In this document: in pieces, positions 16,982 to 25,234 of the stretch
Numbering within the stretch: the first letter of the stretch is position 1
How the letters are laid out: the number at the start of each line of letters is the position of its first letter
From: Vampirovibrio chlorellavorus
GTDB lineage: Bacteria; Cyanobacteriota; Vampirovibrionia; Vampirovibrionales; Vampirovibrionaceae
Assembly: GCA_903866275.1 (NCBI GenBank)
Contig: CAIPMU010000011.1
Location: forward strand, 1 to 64,000
Direction of reading: 5' to 3'
DNA: 64,000 bases
The notes under the pieces: generated by a model
Seen by the model: the letters and a program-made list of their open reading frames with translations, nothing else
Database searches by the model: none
What the model was told of the DNA's origin: nothing
Made by a program: the position numbers and the translations under genes

Positions 16982-17260
16982 ATGAACAAAGAAGAACTGG
17001 TACAAGAAATCGCCAAGAAAACCAAAAGCCCCCAAAAAGCGGTGGCCCTGATTTTGGGTGCAACCCTGGAAACCATTGGCAAAACCGTTTCCAAAGGTAA
17101 AAAAGTGACCTTGGTGGGTTTTGGCACCTTTGAAAGCCGCAAGCGCGCTGCTCGCACTGGACGCAACCCGCAAACCGGCAAGAAAATTCAAATCAGCGCC
17201 AAAACGGTTCCCGTTTTCACGCCTGGCAAAAAATTCAAGGAATTGGTTGCCAAGAAATAG
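16982..17260 (+). CDS. hup: DNA-binding protein HU
   Basis: A 92-residue nucleoid protein that binds and bends DNA as a dimer. It has the family pattern throughout: MNKEELVQEIAKKT, then VTLVGFGTFE, then RKRAARTGRNPQTGKKI for the DNA-clamping arm, then VPVFTPGKKFKELV. The ATG at 16982 is preceded by GGAAGAG and follows a strong promoter by 35 bases. The longer in-frame reading from 16808 adds residues not found in HU and starts inside a promoter. A strong terminator follows 25 bases after the stop, so this is a single-gene unit. Confidence 0.97.
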   Translation: MNKEELVQEIAKKTKSPQKAVALILGATLETIGKTVSKGKKVTLVGFGTFESRKRAARTGRNPQTGKKIQISAKTVPVFTPGKKFKELVAKK

Positions 17261-17280
17261 GCCCCTTCAAGCCACAAACA

Positions 17281-17312
17281 AAAAAGATCTGCTGAAAGGC
17301 AGATCTTTTTTA
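17281..17312. terminator. Bidirectional intrinsic terminator after hup
   Basis: GATCTGC (17286-17292), loop TGAAAG, GCAGATC (17299-17305), flanked by A5-6 on the left and T6-7 on the right. The A and T tracts extend the stem. It serves hup on the plus strand and could serve the convergent minus-strand gene. Confidence 0.9.
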
Positions 17313-17372
17313 ATGTCAATTTTAAACGCAGTCAGTTCCGAACCAACAGGGGTTCCGTTCCATCAGTTGGCT

Positions 17373-17768
17373 TTATAAAAAGCGAACCGGTAACTCGTTC
17401 TCACCGACCATGTTCAGGTAATTGCGAGCCAACTCTTCAATACCCGAGGGCGAAGAATAAACCTTGATTTTATTCTGCAGCACCTGATTTTCATGTTTGG
17501 TCTGATTGAACATTTGCTGCACCGAGGACTGGGTGTTCATCAGTAACGACAAGTGTAAACTGTCACTCACCAAAGCACGCACACATTGCACCAGTCCAAA
17601 AATCAAAGCCGCATTCACCAGAATGTACAAAATGTATTCCGCGCGAGTGGTTTGCTTCTTGTTTTTAGAGCGCGCAGGCGACTGGCGCCGAATTTGTCTT
17701 TCGGTAACAGGTTGCAGCTCTGGATAGGCCAAATCCGCATACGAAATTTTATGATTGGAATAAGCCAT
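17373..17768 (-). CDS. FtsB/DivIC-like septum formation initiator
   Basis: A 131-residue single-pass membrane protein. It has a basic cytoplasmic N-terminus (RRQSPARSKNKKQTTR), a transmembrane helix near 44-66 (YILYILVNAALIFGLVQCV), a coiled-coil stretch (MFNQTKHENQVLQNKIKVYSS) and the C-terminal pattern GIEELARNYLNMVGENE. The last resembles the IEElARe.lgmv.pgE segment of FtsB/DivIC, which bridges FtsQ and FtsL in the divisome. A GTG two codons earlier is possible, but AGG sits at proper distance from ATG 17768. The gene stands apart from other division genes. Confident on topology, fairly confident on family. Confidence 0.72.
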   Translation of the reverse strand: MAYSNHKISYADLAYPELQPVTERQIRRQSPARSKNKKQTTRAEYILYILVNAALIFGLVQCVRALVSDSLHLSLLMNTQSSVQQMFNQTKHENQVLQNKIKVYSSPSGIEELARNYLNMVGENELPVRFL

Positions 17769-18164
17769 ACTCACCCTGGTAACTCTTTATCTGCCTCTAA
17801 CTTCAGGCCCAGAAACAAGACCAAGGTACAAAATGTACAGACTAAAAGGTCTTCTACTGCTCTGGGGGAAACGCCTTTTGAGACAACCCTGTTGTCCACG
17901 CCAATCAATTATAGCAGAGAACCTGTTTCTGCATACATTTTTTTTCTTTTGAGGCCACATATTTACTCCGTGTAACGTAGCAGAAGCACCCCCGCCAAAA
18001 TACCAACAACCCGATAAACGCGCGACGAGCCAAACCAAGCCAGAACATCTGTTTGAAACATCTCCTCCAGTGAAATTACTCTATCCAAAGGGCTTTTCAG
18101 CGAAAGATGGTCAAAATATGTTAAGATATATTATGCCCATAGTATCTTCAATATTTGAGCGTAT
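17769..18164. other. Divergent regulatory region between ftsB-like and pilMN genes
   Basis: No gene seen. On the minus strand a perfect TATAAT (plus-strand positions 17908-17913) would give a leader of about 130 bases for the FtsB-like gene. On the plus side, the A+T-rich stretch 18110-18140 contains TGTTAAGAT and TATATT -10-like boxes before pilMN, without a clear -35. Confidence 0.4.
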
Positions 18165-19700
18165 ATGAGTTCCAAAAAGTTACCGCTTTCAATCAACGTC
18201 TTCCCCACCCTGGACTTCGTTGAACTGGTTCAACTGGATCCTAAGTCAGGCCAGTTGGAAAAGGCTGTGGCCTTGCCCTGTCAATTTGACCCGCTCACCC
18301 GACAAGTAACTGATCGGGATGCCTTTTTACAAACCATCCGGGATCTTTACAGCTTAACCCGAATCCCCCTGAACACCCCTGCAGTATTGGTTCTGCCAGG
18401 CTTTTTCACTCGCGAAATCGAGCTCCCTGCTGAATTCAAGAAGGATGAACTCCGCTTTGCACTGGTTTCCGAAGCAGAGCGCTTCTACCTGTTTAAAAAA
18501 TCGGAGCCCCAGATTGACTGGATTAATCTGGACTCTCATCGGCTGCTGTATGCCGCCTTCCATAAAAACGAGATTGAAAAGTACCAGAAGATCTTTCAGG
18601 AACTACGCATTCCACTGCTGGCCATTGAACTGAGCTACTTTGCCCTGTTACGCGGTCTGATTGCCACTGGCGCCATTCAGGATGAAATCGATAACAACAG
18701 TCACTGGGGGATGCTCAGCATTAGCGATAGCTCTTTCTTTGCCTCCATTCAGGAAGGCAGTAAAATTCTGCGTACGACGGATGCCCCACTCTCGATGAGT
18801 GGCGACGAAGCACAATCAGTACTGCAAGAAATTCAGCTGGACGTGGAAGCCTTTCTGGAAAGTGAACTGGTGAACAAGCTGGTCATCATCAACAACTCAG
18901 CGCATCGAGGCATTGACGCACTGGCACACACCCTGAATATCAGCGCCCCCGTGGTTTTCATTGAGCAAAACGAAAACACTCTGGGATCAAGAGGTGCCAC
19001 AGAGGGCGAATATCCCTGCAGCCTCGAAGGTCTCGGCGGCATTTTTTACAAACAATTCCCCGATACACCGGAACTCAACTTTTTACCCGAAACCAGTGAA
19101 GACATTGTCGGCATTCTCCATTATCAAAAGCAGGCCGTTCTCTGGCTCGCTGTATTCAATGGCGCATTATTCCTGCTGCTTTTAATAACCTGGGGCGTTT
19201 TTTATCTACTCACCTGGAGCAAGGATCAGGAACATGAAGCGCTCGTCAAGGAATCCAGTAAAATTTCAAGCTCTCTGGATCCGGCCCGCCTGGCAGAAAT
19301 TAAACGCCGCAAGTACATCCAGAGCGTGATCGATAAAAATGTAGAACTGAACAATTTTATGGTTGCGCTAGGCACCAACATCAAAGATGAAATCTGGCTG
19401 GACAAAATCGAAATTATCGCCCCGGGCTCTGATCAACCCCTTGCCGTTAAATTGGACGGTGGCACAATTGATAAGCTGGATGATGTGAATAAAGTAGCCA
19501 CAACCCTGAACGCCAGCATTAAAAATACCAGCCTGGAAGTATCAAACGCGGCCCAAAACACCTCCGCCGACGGGCAATCCTTTTTCTCCTGGAGCATCCA
19601 GAATACCAATGCGCCTGCCGCTGCACCTCCTACAGCAGGCCAGGGAGGCATGCCCACAGCAACACCTGGACCTGCGGCAACGCCCGGAGGCGCTCACTAA
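18165..19700 (+). CDS. pilMN: PilM-PilN fusion, type IV pilus inner-membrane assembly protein
   Basis: A 511-residue protein that appears to join two pilus subunits. Residues 1-300 resemble the PilM actin-like ATPase fold (LPGFFTREIELP, ERFYLFKK, a TGAIQDE region, repeated SISDSSFFASIQ strands), with weak phosphate loops. One transmembrane helix follows at about 325-350 (AVLWLAVFNGALFLLLLITW). Then comes a coiled segment and a PilN-like ferredoxin-fold periplasmic domain ending in a Pro/Ala/Thr-rich tail. PilM normally binds the N-terminal tail of PilN, so fusion would make that contact permanent. It overlaps pilO by one base (TAATG). Annotation rests on architecture and neighbour; sequence similarity is modest. 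Confidence 0.72.
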   Translation: MSSKKLPLSINVFPTLDFVELVQLDPKSGQLEKAVALPCQFDPLTRQVTDRDAFLQTIRDLYSLTRIPLNTPAVLVLPGFFTREIELPAEFKKDELRFALVSEAERFYLFKKSEPQIDWINLDSHRLLYAAFHKNEIEKYQKIFQELRIPLLAIELSYFALLRGLIATGAIQDEIDNNSHWGMLSISDSSFFASIQEGSKILRTTDAPLSMSGDEAQSVLQEIQLDVEAFLESELVNKLVIINNSAHRGIDALAHTLNISAPVVFIEQNENTLGSRGATEGEYPCSLEGLGGIFYKQFPDTPELNFLPETSEDIVGILHYQKQAVLWLAVFNGALFLLLLITWGVFYLLTWSKDQEHEALVKESSKISSSLDPARLAEIKRRKYIQSVIDKNVELNNFMVALGTNIKDEIWLDKIEIIAPGSDQPLAVKLDGGTIDKLDDVNKVATTLNASIKNTSLEVSNAAQNTSADGQSFFSWSIQNTNAPAAAPPTAGQGGMPTATPGPAATPGGAH

Positions 19701-20650
19701 TGCTGGACAAGATAAAAACATTCAACTGGAAGCGGCATGGCAACACGGTCTATAAAGTACTGATCGATTTCAAGGTGATCGCTTTACTGTTCCTGGGAGG
19801 CTTTACGGTTTACGGCATTGGCTGGGAAACAGTGATCAAGCCGAGCTTGGATGGCCTGCAAGCAAAAGACAAAATCATCAAAGAGCAAAAAGAGGCAATG
19901 GAAAAGCGCCAGCACATCCAGCAGCAGTATGGCACCCTGGAGGACAAACTGAAGGACCTGGACGTTCGCATGATGATTTTCCGTCCGGGAACCTCTGCCA
20001 AAATTGTTTCGGTCACCGAAGCTGCTGAACTGACGGAACTTACAATGGGAAAGCATCGGGCCAGCAACCTGCCCCCGCTGCCCGCGCCCCATAATATCCT
20101 GGAAAACATCAACCTTAAACTCATTGATTCTGCAACCATTGATATTCTGAATCTGAATGGGGCAGCTGCCAGCACAGATGCCAAACCGGCCGATGCAGCT
20201 TCTCCAGGAGCAGATGCCTCGCAAATCACCAGTCTACCGGTGGAACAGTATAACTATGATCTCAGCGTAACCGGAACATACCCGGCCTTGGTCGACCTGC
20301 TCAATCAGTTGGTTGCCAGCAAAAAGCTTTTCAGAATCAATAAAGTGATCATCAGCAAGCCAACCACCGCCATTCAGGAAATTCCGGATGCCAAGGAATA
20401 TCCCGACTTTCCCGTGAAGCTGGATATGGTCGTTTCCCTGTCGCTGTTCCTGTACGAAGATAGCAGTTCTCCCGCGCCCAGTGATGCACAGGCGCCAGCA
20501 GCAGCGCCACCTGCACCGGCCCCAGTGGCAACGGGCCCAACCACACCCGCCCCAGCGACATCAACGACATCTACGCCCACCACCCCAGGCATGCCGGGCC
20601 CGATCCCGAATCCGACACCAGCCCCTGCAACAGCACCTTCAACCCCTTAA
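19700..20650 (+). CDS. pilO: PilO-like type IV pilus assembly protein
   Basis: A 316-residue protein with a short cytoplasmic start, one transmembrane helix (residues 26-46, VIALLFLGGFTVYGIGW), a coiled coil (KDKIIKEQKEAMEKRQHIQQ) and a periplasmic domain with the PilO pattern VEQYNYDLSVTGTYPALVDLLNQLVASKKLFRINKV. It pairs with PilN in the alignment complex between the cytoplasmic ATPases and the PilQ secretin. The last 55 residues are almost only Pro, Ala and Thr, a likely disordered periplasmic tail. It is coupled to pilMN by a TAATG overlap. No pilP or pilQ follows. Confidence 0.8.
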   Translation: MLDKIKTFNWKRHGNTVYKVLIDFKVIALLFLGGFTVYGIGWETVIKPSLDGLQAKDKIIKEQKEAMEKRQHIQQQYGTLEDKLKDLDVRMMIFRPGTSAKIVSVTEAAELTELTMGKHRASNLPPLPAPHNILENINLKLIDSATIDILNLNGAAASTDAKPADAASPGADASQITSLPVEQYNYDLSVTGTYPALVDLLNQLVASKKLFRINKVIISKPTTAIQEIPDAKEYPDFPVKLDMVVSLSLFLYEDSSSPAPSDAQAPAAAPPAPAPVATGPTTPAPATSTTSTPTTPGMPGPIPNPTPAPATAPSTP

Positions 20651-20651
20651 G

Positions 20652-21668
20652 GTGCGTATTCTGCTTTGTGGTTATGGGCATTTGGGACTGGCCTTGCTGG
20701 ATGGATTATTGACTTGCGCTGATCAGTGTGAAATTGTCGGTGTCTTCCGCTGGTCAGCCCGGCCGGGTGGCCATGGGTATTGGGATGCCACAGAAGCGGA
20801 CTTCCAGAAACGCATCCAAACAGCGGCATTAAACGATATTCAATGCAAAGGCATGAACGCCTATGAGTTCATTAGCCAGCTACAAATACTCAAGCCTGAC
20901 GTGGTGCTGGTCGGCTCCTGGGGTGAAATTCTCCAGCCCCACCTGTTGACGCCTGACACCCCGCTGATGATCAACTGCCATCCCTCCAAACTTCCGGCAC
21001 ATCGGGGCGCAAACCCTTATTCATCGGTCATTCGGACTGGTGAGCCTGAAACCGGCGTCACCTTTCATCGCATGGCGCCACAAATTGATGCGGGGCCAAT
21101 CATCCTGCAACGAGCCTTCCCTCTCAATGATTGGGAAACCGGCGATTCGCTTCGGGAAAAATGCGCCCAAACCGCACAAAACATGGTCCCGGAACTAGTG
21201 CAGTTGCTTCATGATCATCTACACAATGGCGCAACGTTACCCATGCAAGAGCAAGACCCCAGCCAAAAGAGCTACTTCCCCCAACTCAAAGCAGAAGACG
21301 GCGCCATTGACTGGAAAAGCAGTATCGAAGCACTCAGCCAACAGCTACGCGGGCTATTTCCCTGGGTGGCCTGCTATGGGATCCTTGAAAACCGGCACAC
21401 TGTCCTGTTCTATGATCCCAAACTCGTGGACCTCGACCCACAAACATCGTCTTCAAGCCCGCCCCCAATGCCCGGCACCATTTTGAGCCATGAGCGCGGG
21501 GTCATTCGCATTGCCCTGAATACCCCCCAGACTGTATTGGAAGTCTCTCAGTACCAGTTTGGAAAACCGGGACAACCAACATACTGGCCACTCTGGCTCA
21601 GTCGATTTCGAGGCCCCTTTATTTTGCGCCCCGGCCTGCGCTTTATCACATCCAAAGCAAAATCATAA
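20652..21668 (+). CDS. Methionyl-tRNA formyltransferase-like protein
   Basis: A 338-residue formyltransferase. The catalytic triad is Asn108, His110 (in INCHPSKLP) and Asp146 (QIDAGPI). The C-terminal segment KAEDGAIDWKSSIEALSQQLRGLFPW matches the Fmt C-terminal domain that binds tRNA, rather than the sugar formyltransferases. SKLPAHRG replaces the usual SLLPRYRG loop. I chose GTG 20652, right after the pilO stop: the N-terminus VRILLCGYGHLG then begins the Rossmann fold, while the frame upstream is the PilO tail in another frame. Whether it is the only Fmt of the genome, or a second specialised one, cannot be told here. Confidence 0.75.
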   Translation: MRILLCGYGHLGLALLDGLLTCADQCEIVGVFRWSARPGGHGYWDATEADFQKRIQTAALNDIQCKGMNAYEFISQLQILKPDVVLVGSWGEILQPHLLTPDTPLMINCHPSKLPAHRGANPYSSVIRTGEPETGVTFHRMAPQIDAGPIILQRAFPLNDWETGDSLREKCAQTAQNMVPELVQLLHDHLHNGATLPMQEQDPSQKSYFPQLKAEDGAIDWKSSIEALSQQLRGLFPWVACYGILENRHTVLFYDPKLVDLDPQTSSSSPPPMPGTILSHERGVIRIALNTPQTVLEVSQYQFGKPGQPTYWPLWLSRFRGPFILRPGLRFITSKAKS

Positions 21669-21729
21669 AGGACATGCATTCCTTATATGTGCATCCCATA
21701 TCAGGCTCAACCCGAACGATGTTTTAAGG

Positions 21730-22614
21730 TTAGTCCAGATCAAGACCCACGTCGATCGCAGGCACACCCAGCGTGATCTTGCTGGTGGAAATGTAATCCA
21801 CGCCGGTTTCAGCATATTCCCGCAGGGTTTCCAGCGAAATTCCGCCACTGGCCTCGGAAATGGCCCGTTTTTGAATGATGGCCAACGCATCACGAATCAT
21901 CGCAGGGCTCATGTTATCCAGCAGAATAATATCGGCGCCAGCATCCACGGCTTGCCGCACCTGCTCCAGCCGATCCGCCTCGACTTCAATCTTGGTGGTA
22001 TGCGACAACTTGCCCCGCAGAAGCCCAATAGCATCAGCGATGGGATTCTCACTGTGTTCGGCCAACGCTTGTAAATGGTTGTCTTTCAACATCACACAAC
22101 TGCCCAGATTCAGCCGGTGCGGTGCGCCACCCCCATGAAGCACCGCCTGCTGTTCCAGCAACCGCAAGCCGGGGGTGGTTTTACGGGTATGCGTAATGCG
22201 CGTGTGAGTACCCGCCACTGCAGCGACATAGCGCTGGGTTTCCGTGGCAATGCCACTGAGGTACTGAATAAAGTTCAGCGCCGTGCGCTCTGCTTTCAGA
22301 ATAGAGGCCATTGAGCCGGTCACCTGACCAATCACCTGACCTGCGGCCACCGACTGCCCATCCTGCGCCAGCGGTTCAAAAAGCAGGGTGGCATCGACAG
22401 CTTGAAAAACAAGAGCCGCCACCGCCATCCCGGAAACCACACAGGCCTGACGTACCCGAAGCACGGCGGTCTTCTGAATTTCCGCCAACCGAGGCAGGTT
22501 ATCCGTCGTAACATCCCCTTGACCCAGGTCCTCCAGCAAAGCCGCCTCCACAAGAGGGCGGATTGCCTGACTCAAGGGTGATTCGGCAGAGAGCAAATTT
22601 GGAATCTGGGTCAT
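21730..22614 (-). CDS. nadC: Nicotinate-nucleotide pyrophosphorylase (carboxylating)
   Basis: Turns quinolinate and PRPP into nicotinate mononucleotide, with loss of CO2, in NAD synthesis. The 294 residues carry EDLGQGDVTTD near 30, RTALNFIQYLSGIAT near 113, THTRKTTPGLRLLEQQAVLHGGG near 137-160 (substrate binding), KDNHL, and EVEADRLEQV, then ILLDNMSP. The start overlaps the nadB stop by four bases (ATGA), so the two are translationally coupled. Nothing is unusual about it. nadA is not in the window. Confidence 0.96.
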   Translation of the reverse strand: MTQIPNLLSAESPLSQAIRPLVEAALLEDLGQGDVTTDNLPRLAEIQKTAVLRVRQACVVSGMAVAALVFQAVDATLLFEPLAQDGQSVAAGQVIGQVTGSMASILKAERTALNFIQYLSGIATETQRYVAAVAGTHTRITHTRKTTPGLRLLEQQAVLHGGGAPHRLNLGSCVMLKDNHLQALAEHSENPIADAIGLLRGKLSHTTKIEVEADRLEQVRQAVDAGADIILLDNMSPAMIRDALAIIQKRAISEASGGISLETLREYAETGVDYISTSKITLGVPAIDVGLDLD

Positions 22615-24245
22615 GGCGTGTGTGTTCCTCCTAGAGCCATCGCGGCCAAAGCCAGCTGAGGTTCAGTTTCAGGGAAATCCAATCTGTGATGCGCACCGAG
22701 ACTTTCCTCGCGTTCCAAAGCCGCCTGACAAACCAGACGGGCAACCATCAACTGATTCTCCAACTCAACACCCACCGGAACCGACAAGTCCCACTGAGTC
22801 CGTTCGACTTGTTCACGCATCGCCTCAATCTGTTCCAGCGCTTGGGTCAATCCCTGAGCATCCCGCAAAATACCCGCATTCTCCCACATCAGGCGATGCA
22901 GCGTATTCAATGCCTCATGCATGGCTGGCTCCGAGCCAAATTGGTAAGCGCCCAAAGGGTGTTTTAAACTCTGAAGGCGTACATCAGACTGTGAAAACTG
23001 CTCAGACGATGAAGCCTTAGGGGACTGCTCGGCGTGATGAGCCACGAAATAAGCCACCCGACGAGCCAGAACCACACATTCCAGCAGGGAATTGCTGGCC
23101 AGACGGTTTGCACCATGCAAGCCCGTGGAAGCGGTTTCTCCTACCGCATACAGGCCTTTAACCGTAGACTTGCCGTCCACATCCACGGTGATCCCACCCA
23201 TTAAATAGTGCGCGGCAGGCGCAACCGGGATCCAGTCCTTTCGAATATCCACGCCAAACTGGAGACAGCTGGATAAAATCGTGGGGAAACGCTGCTCAAT
23301 GGTTTCCACGGGTAGGTGTGTAATGTCCAGATAAACGTGCTGGGTGTGTGCCTGTCGCATTTCAGCGTAAATAGCCCGGGTCACAATATCACGAGGGGCC
23401 AGTTCGCCATCCGGATGGTACTTAAAGGCAAACCGCTCGCCATTGGCCAGCCGCAGAATGCCACCTTCGCCCCGTAACGCCTCGGAAACCAGAAAGTGCA
23501 ACTTGCCTTCCGAGTAAAACGCGGTCGGGTGGAACTGCACAAATTCCATGTAGTCGATCCGGGCGCCAGCCTGGGCTGCCAACGCCAAGCCATCGCCTGT
23601 TGCAATGCCCGGATTGGTCGTATGGCTATACAATCGCCCCAAACCGCCGGTGGCCAGAATAACATTCGGACTGGCGATCAGCCACTCCTGCTGATGGTGG
23701 TAATCAACCGCACGGCAACCCAGGCATCGACCTTCAGCGACCAGAAGTTCCACCACCTGAGCGTACTCGATGACCTCAATGTTAGCATCCTGCTTGATTT
23801 TGTCGATCAGGGTCATTTCCACCGAGTGCCCGGTCGCATCGCCCCCCGCATGTAAAATTCGCCCCACGCTGTGCGCGGCTTCGCGGGTCAGGGCCAACTC
23901 CTGATTGGCGTTGCGGTCAAAAGGGACCCCAAAGTCCAGCAGATCCGCAATGGCCGTGTACCCTTCCGCCAGAATGGAACGGGCAGCCGCCTCATCACAC
24001 AGGCCCGCTCCGGCCCGAATTGTATCTTGCAAGTGCAAGTCCAGAGAATCTTGCGGGTTACCGGGCAACACAGCAGCGATTCCGCCCTGTGCATAGCGGG
24101 AGTTACTCTCATCCAAGGAGGATTTGGTCACCAGCAATACTTTCACCCCGTAGGATGAAAGCTTCAGCGCGGTAAAAAGTCCGGAAATACCGGTACCAAT
24201 TACCAAGGCGGGCACTTGTACTGTTTTTACACTGGCACTTGTCAT
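22611..24245 (-). CDS. nadB: L-aspartate oxidase
   Basis: Oxidises L-aspartate to iminoaspartate with FAD, the first step of de novo NAD synthesis. The 544 residues have the Rossmann motif VIGTGISGLFTALKL near 15, then SRYAQGGIAA near 47, HSVGRILHAGGDATG near 126, MEFVQFHPTA near 225, and APAAHYLMGGITVD near 345. The C-terminal helical domain is complete. A -10 box TATAAT (24284-24289) and a small hairpin that includes AGGAG precede it. The AGGAG is 18 bases from the ATG, further than usual. Confidence 0.96.
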   Translation of the reverse strand: MTSASVKTVQVPALVIGTGISGLFTALKLSSYGVKVLLVTKSSLDESNSRYAQGGIAAVLPGNPQDSLDLHLQDTIRAGAGLCDEAAARSILAEGYTAIADLLDFGVPFDRNANQELALTREAAHSVGRILHAGGDATGHSVEMTLIDKIKQDANIEVIEYAQVVELLVAEGRCLGCRAVDYHHQQEWLIASPNVILATGGLGRLYSHTTNPGIATGDGLALAAQAGARIDYMEFVQFHPTAFYSEGKLHFLVSEALRGEGGILRLANGERFAFKYHPDGELAPRDIVTRAIYAEMRQAHTQHVYLDITHLPVETIEQRFPTILSSCLQFGVDIRKDWIPVAPAAHYLMGGITVDVDGKSTVKGLYAVGETASTGLHGANRLASNSLLECVVLARRVAYFVAHHAEQSPKASSSEQFSQSDVRLQSLKHPLGAYQFGSEPAMHEALNTLHRLMWENAGILRDAQGLTQALEQIEAMREQVERTQWDLSVPVGVELENQLMVARLVCQAALEREESLGAHHRLDFPETEPQLALAAMALGGTHTP

Positions 24246-24252
24246 AAAAGCG

Positions 24253-24267
24253 GGAGTGGGGCACTCC
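24253..24267 (-). promoter_or_regulatory. Hairpin in the nadB leader containing the AGGAG
   Basis: On the minus strand GGAGTG, CCC and CACTCC form a six-pair stem located 7 bases before the nadB ATG. The 5' arm contains the only Shine-Dalgarno-like sequence, so folding would hide it. It may also be read as a 15-base palindromic operator. Confidence 0.45.
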
Positions 24268-24431
24268 TGAAAAATACCCAGTCATTATACATTAAAAAAA
24301 ATAGCGCCCATTCAATCCGCGGTCTCCTTGCTAACAGGCCGAGCCTCCACGCAAACCCATACCGTATCGCCACCCCCCCCCCGAAACCCCAGGACAAGAG
24401 CAAGAAAGCAGCCATTAAACCCAGGTGTGTC

Positions 24432-24458
24432 TTGCCATATTTTTGTTTATGTTAAAAT
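24432..24458 (+). promoter_or_regulatory. Candidate promoter of the rimP-nusA-infB operon
   Basis: TTGCCA (24432-24437) and TAAAAT (24453-24458) with a 15-base spacer. The TG one base before the -10 (extended -10) compensates for the short spacing. The RNA leader is about 95 bases. Confidence 0.5.
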
Positions 24459-24559
24459 CGAAAAACTTCTTGATGATGGTCGGAGGTGGGTCAATTTTGT
24501 GAGCCCACTTCTTTTCATAAATAAGAGGAATCGACTTTTCCAAAGGAGTGCCACCCCCA

Positions 24560-25174
24560 ATGAAACGTGTGCCGGCTAAACCGATCCAGTTAACGGCGGA
24601 GCAGATTCAGGTCATTGAATCCGCTGTATTTGCCGCCGTGGAACCCATACTTCCCGAAAAATTCTACCTGCTGGATGTGACCCTGGAGAAAGAAGCTGGC
24701 TTCTGGTACCTGCGGATTTATGTCGAAGAAAAATTGCAAGGCATTGCCCTCAGCGATTGCGAAACCATCAGTCGCCTGCTTGACCCCATGATCGACGCAT
24801 TGCCCGAACTTCAAGACCTTACCTACAGCCTGGAGGTCAGCTCCCCCGGACTGTTTCGCCCATTACGCCGCCAGCGGGAATTTGAGTTTTTCCTGAACCA
24901 GCCCGTGCGTATCGAAGATCGCCCGCCCAGCACCAAAGGTAAAAAGACCGTGGTGCCGATTGCTAAAAGTAAAGTAGAAGAAGGCCTCATGGCAGGCTAC
25001 GATTTGGAAAAATCGCTCGTAACGCTGAAAGACCCGGTCACTCAGCAAACCCGGAATGTCCCGCTGGACGATTCTAAAATCATCTGCCTGAACCCGGCCA
25101 TTCGTTTCCCGGAAGATGAAACCGAAGACAAACCCTTACAAGGCAACACACCTGAACTAACCCCGGTACAATAA
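24560..25174 (+). CDS. rimP: Ribosome maturation factor RimP
   Basis: A 204-residue protein needed for late 30S subunit assembly. It shows the RimP pattern LLDVTLEKEAGFWYLRIYVEE, then DCETISRLLDPMID, then YSLEVSSPGLFRPLRR, then FFLNQPVRI. A longer-than-usual C-terminal domain and an acidic tail follow. The ATG at 24560 follows AAAGGAG by 11 bases; the GTG at 24548 overlaps that site and is unlikely. First gene of the classic rimP-nusA-ylxR-infB-rbfA operon, 60 bases before nusA. Confidence 0.94.
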   Translation: MKRVPAKPIQLTAEQIQVIESAVFAAVEPILPEKFYLLDVTLEKEAGFWYLRIYVEEKLQGIALSDCETISRLLDPMIDALPELQDLTYSLEVSSPGLFRPLRRQREFEFFLNQPVRIEDRPPSTKGKKTVVPIAKSKVEEGLMAGYDLEKSLVTLKDPVTQQTRNVPLDDSKIICLNPAIRFPEDETEDKPLQGNTPELTPVQ

Positions 25175-25234
25175 CATAACCTTTAACACCCACAATTGAA
25201 TACTAGACAACTGAATACAGGAGGCAACTACAAC

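Larger units (their letters stand above)
24246..24559. other. Divergent region between nadB and rimP
   Basis: No gene. It holds the nadB leader and -10, a run of ten C (24373-24382), and a rimP-side promoter at 24432-24458 (TTGCCA, 15 bases, then TGTTAAAAT, an extended -10). Confidence 0.55.

Noticed and set aside
20481-20651. N-terminal extension of the formyltransferase frame
   Set aside because: It overlaps the coding end of pilO in another frame and is His/Gln/Arg/Pro-rich; the Rossmann start begins at GTG 20652.
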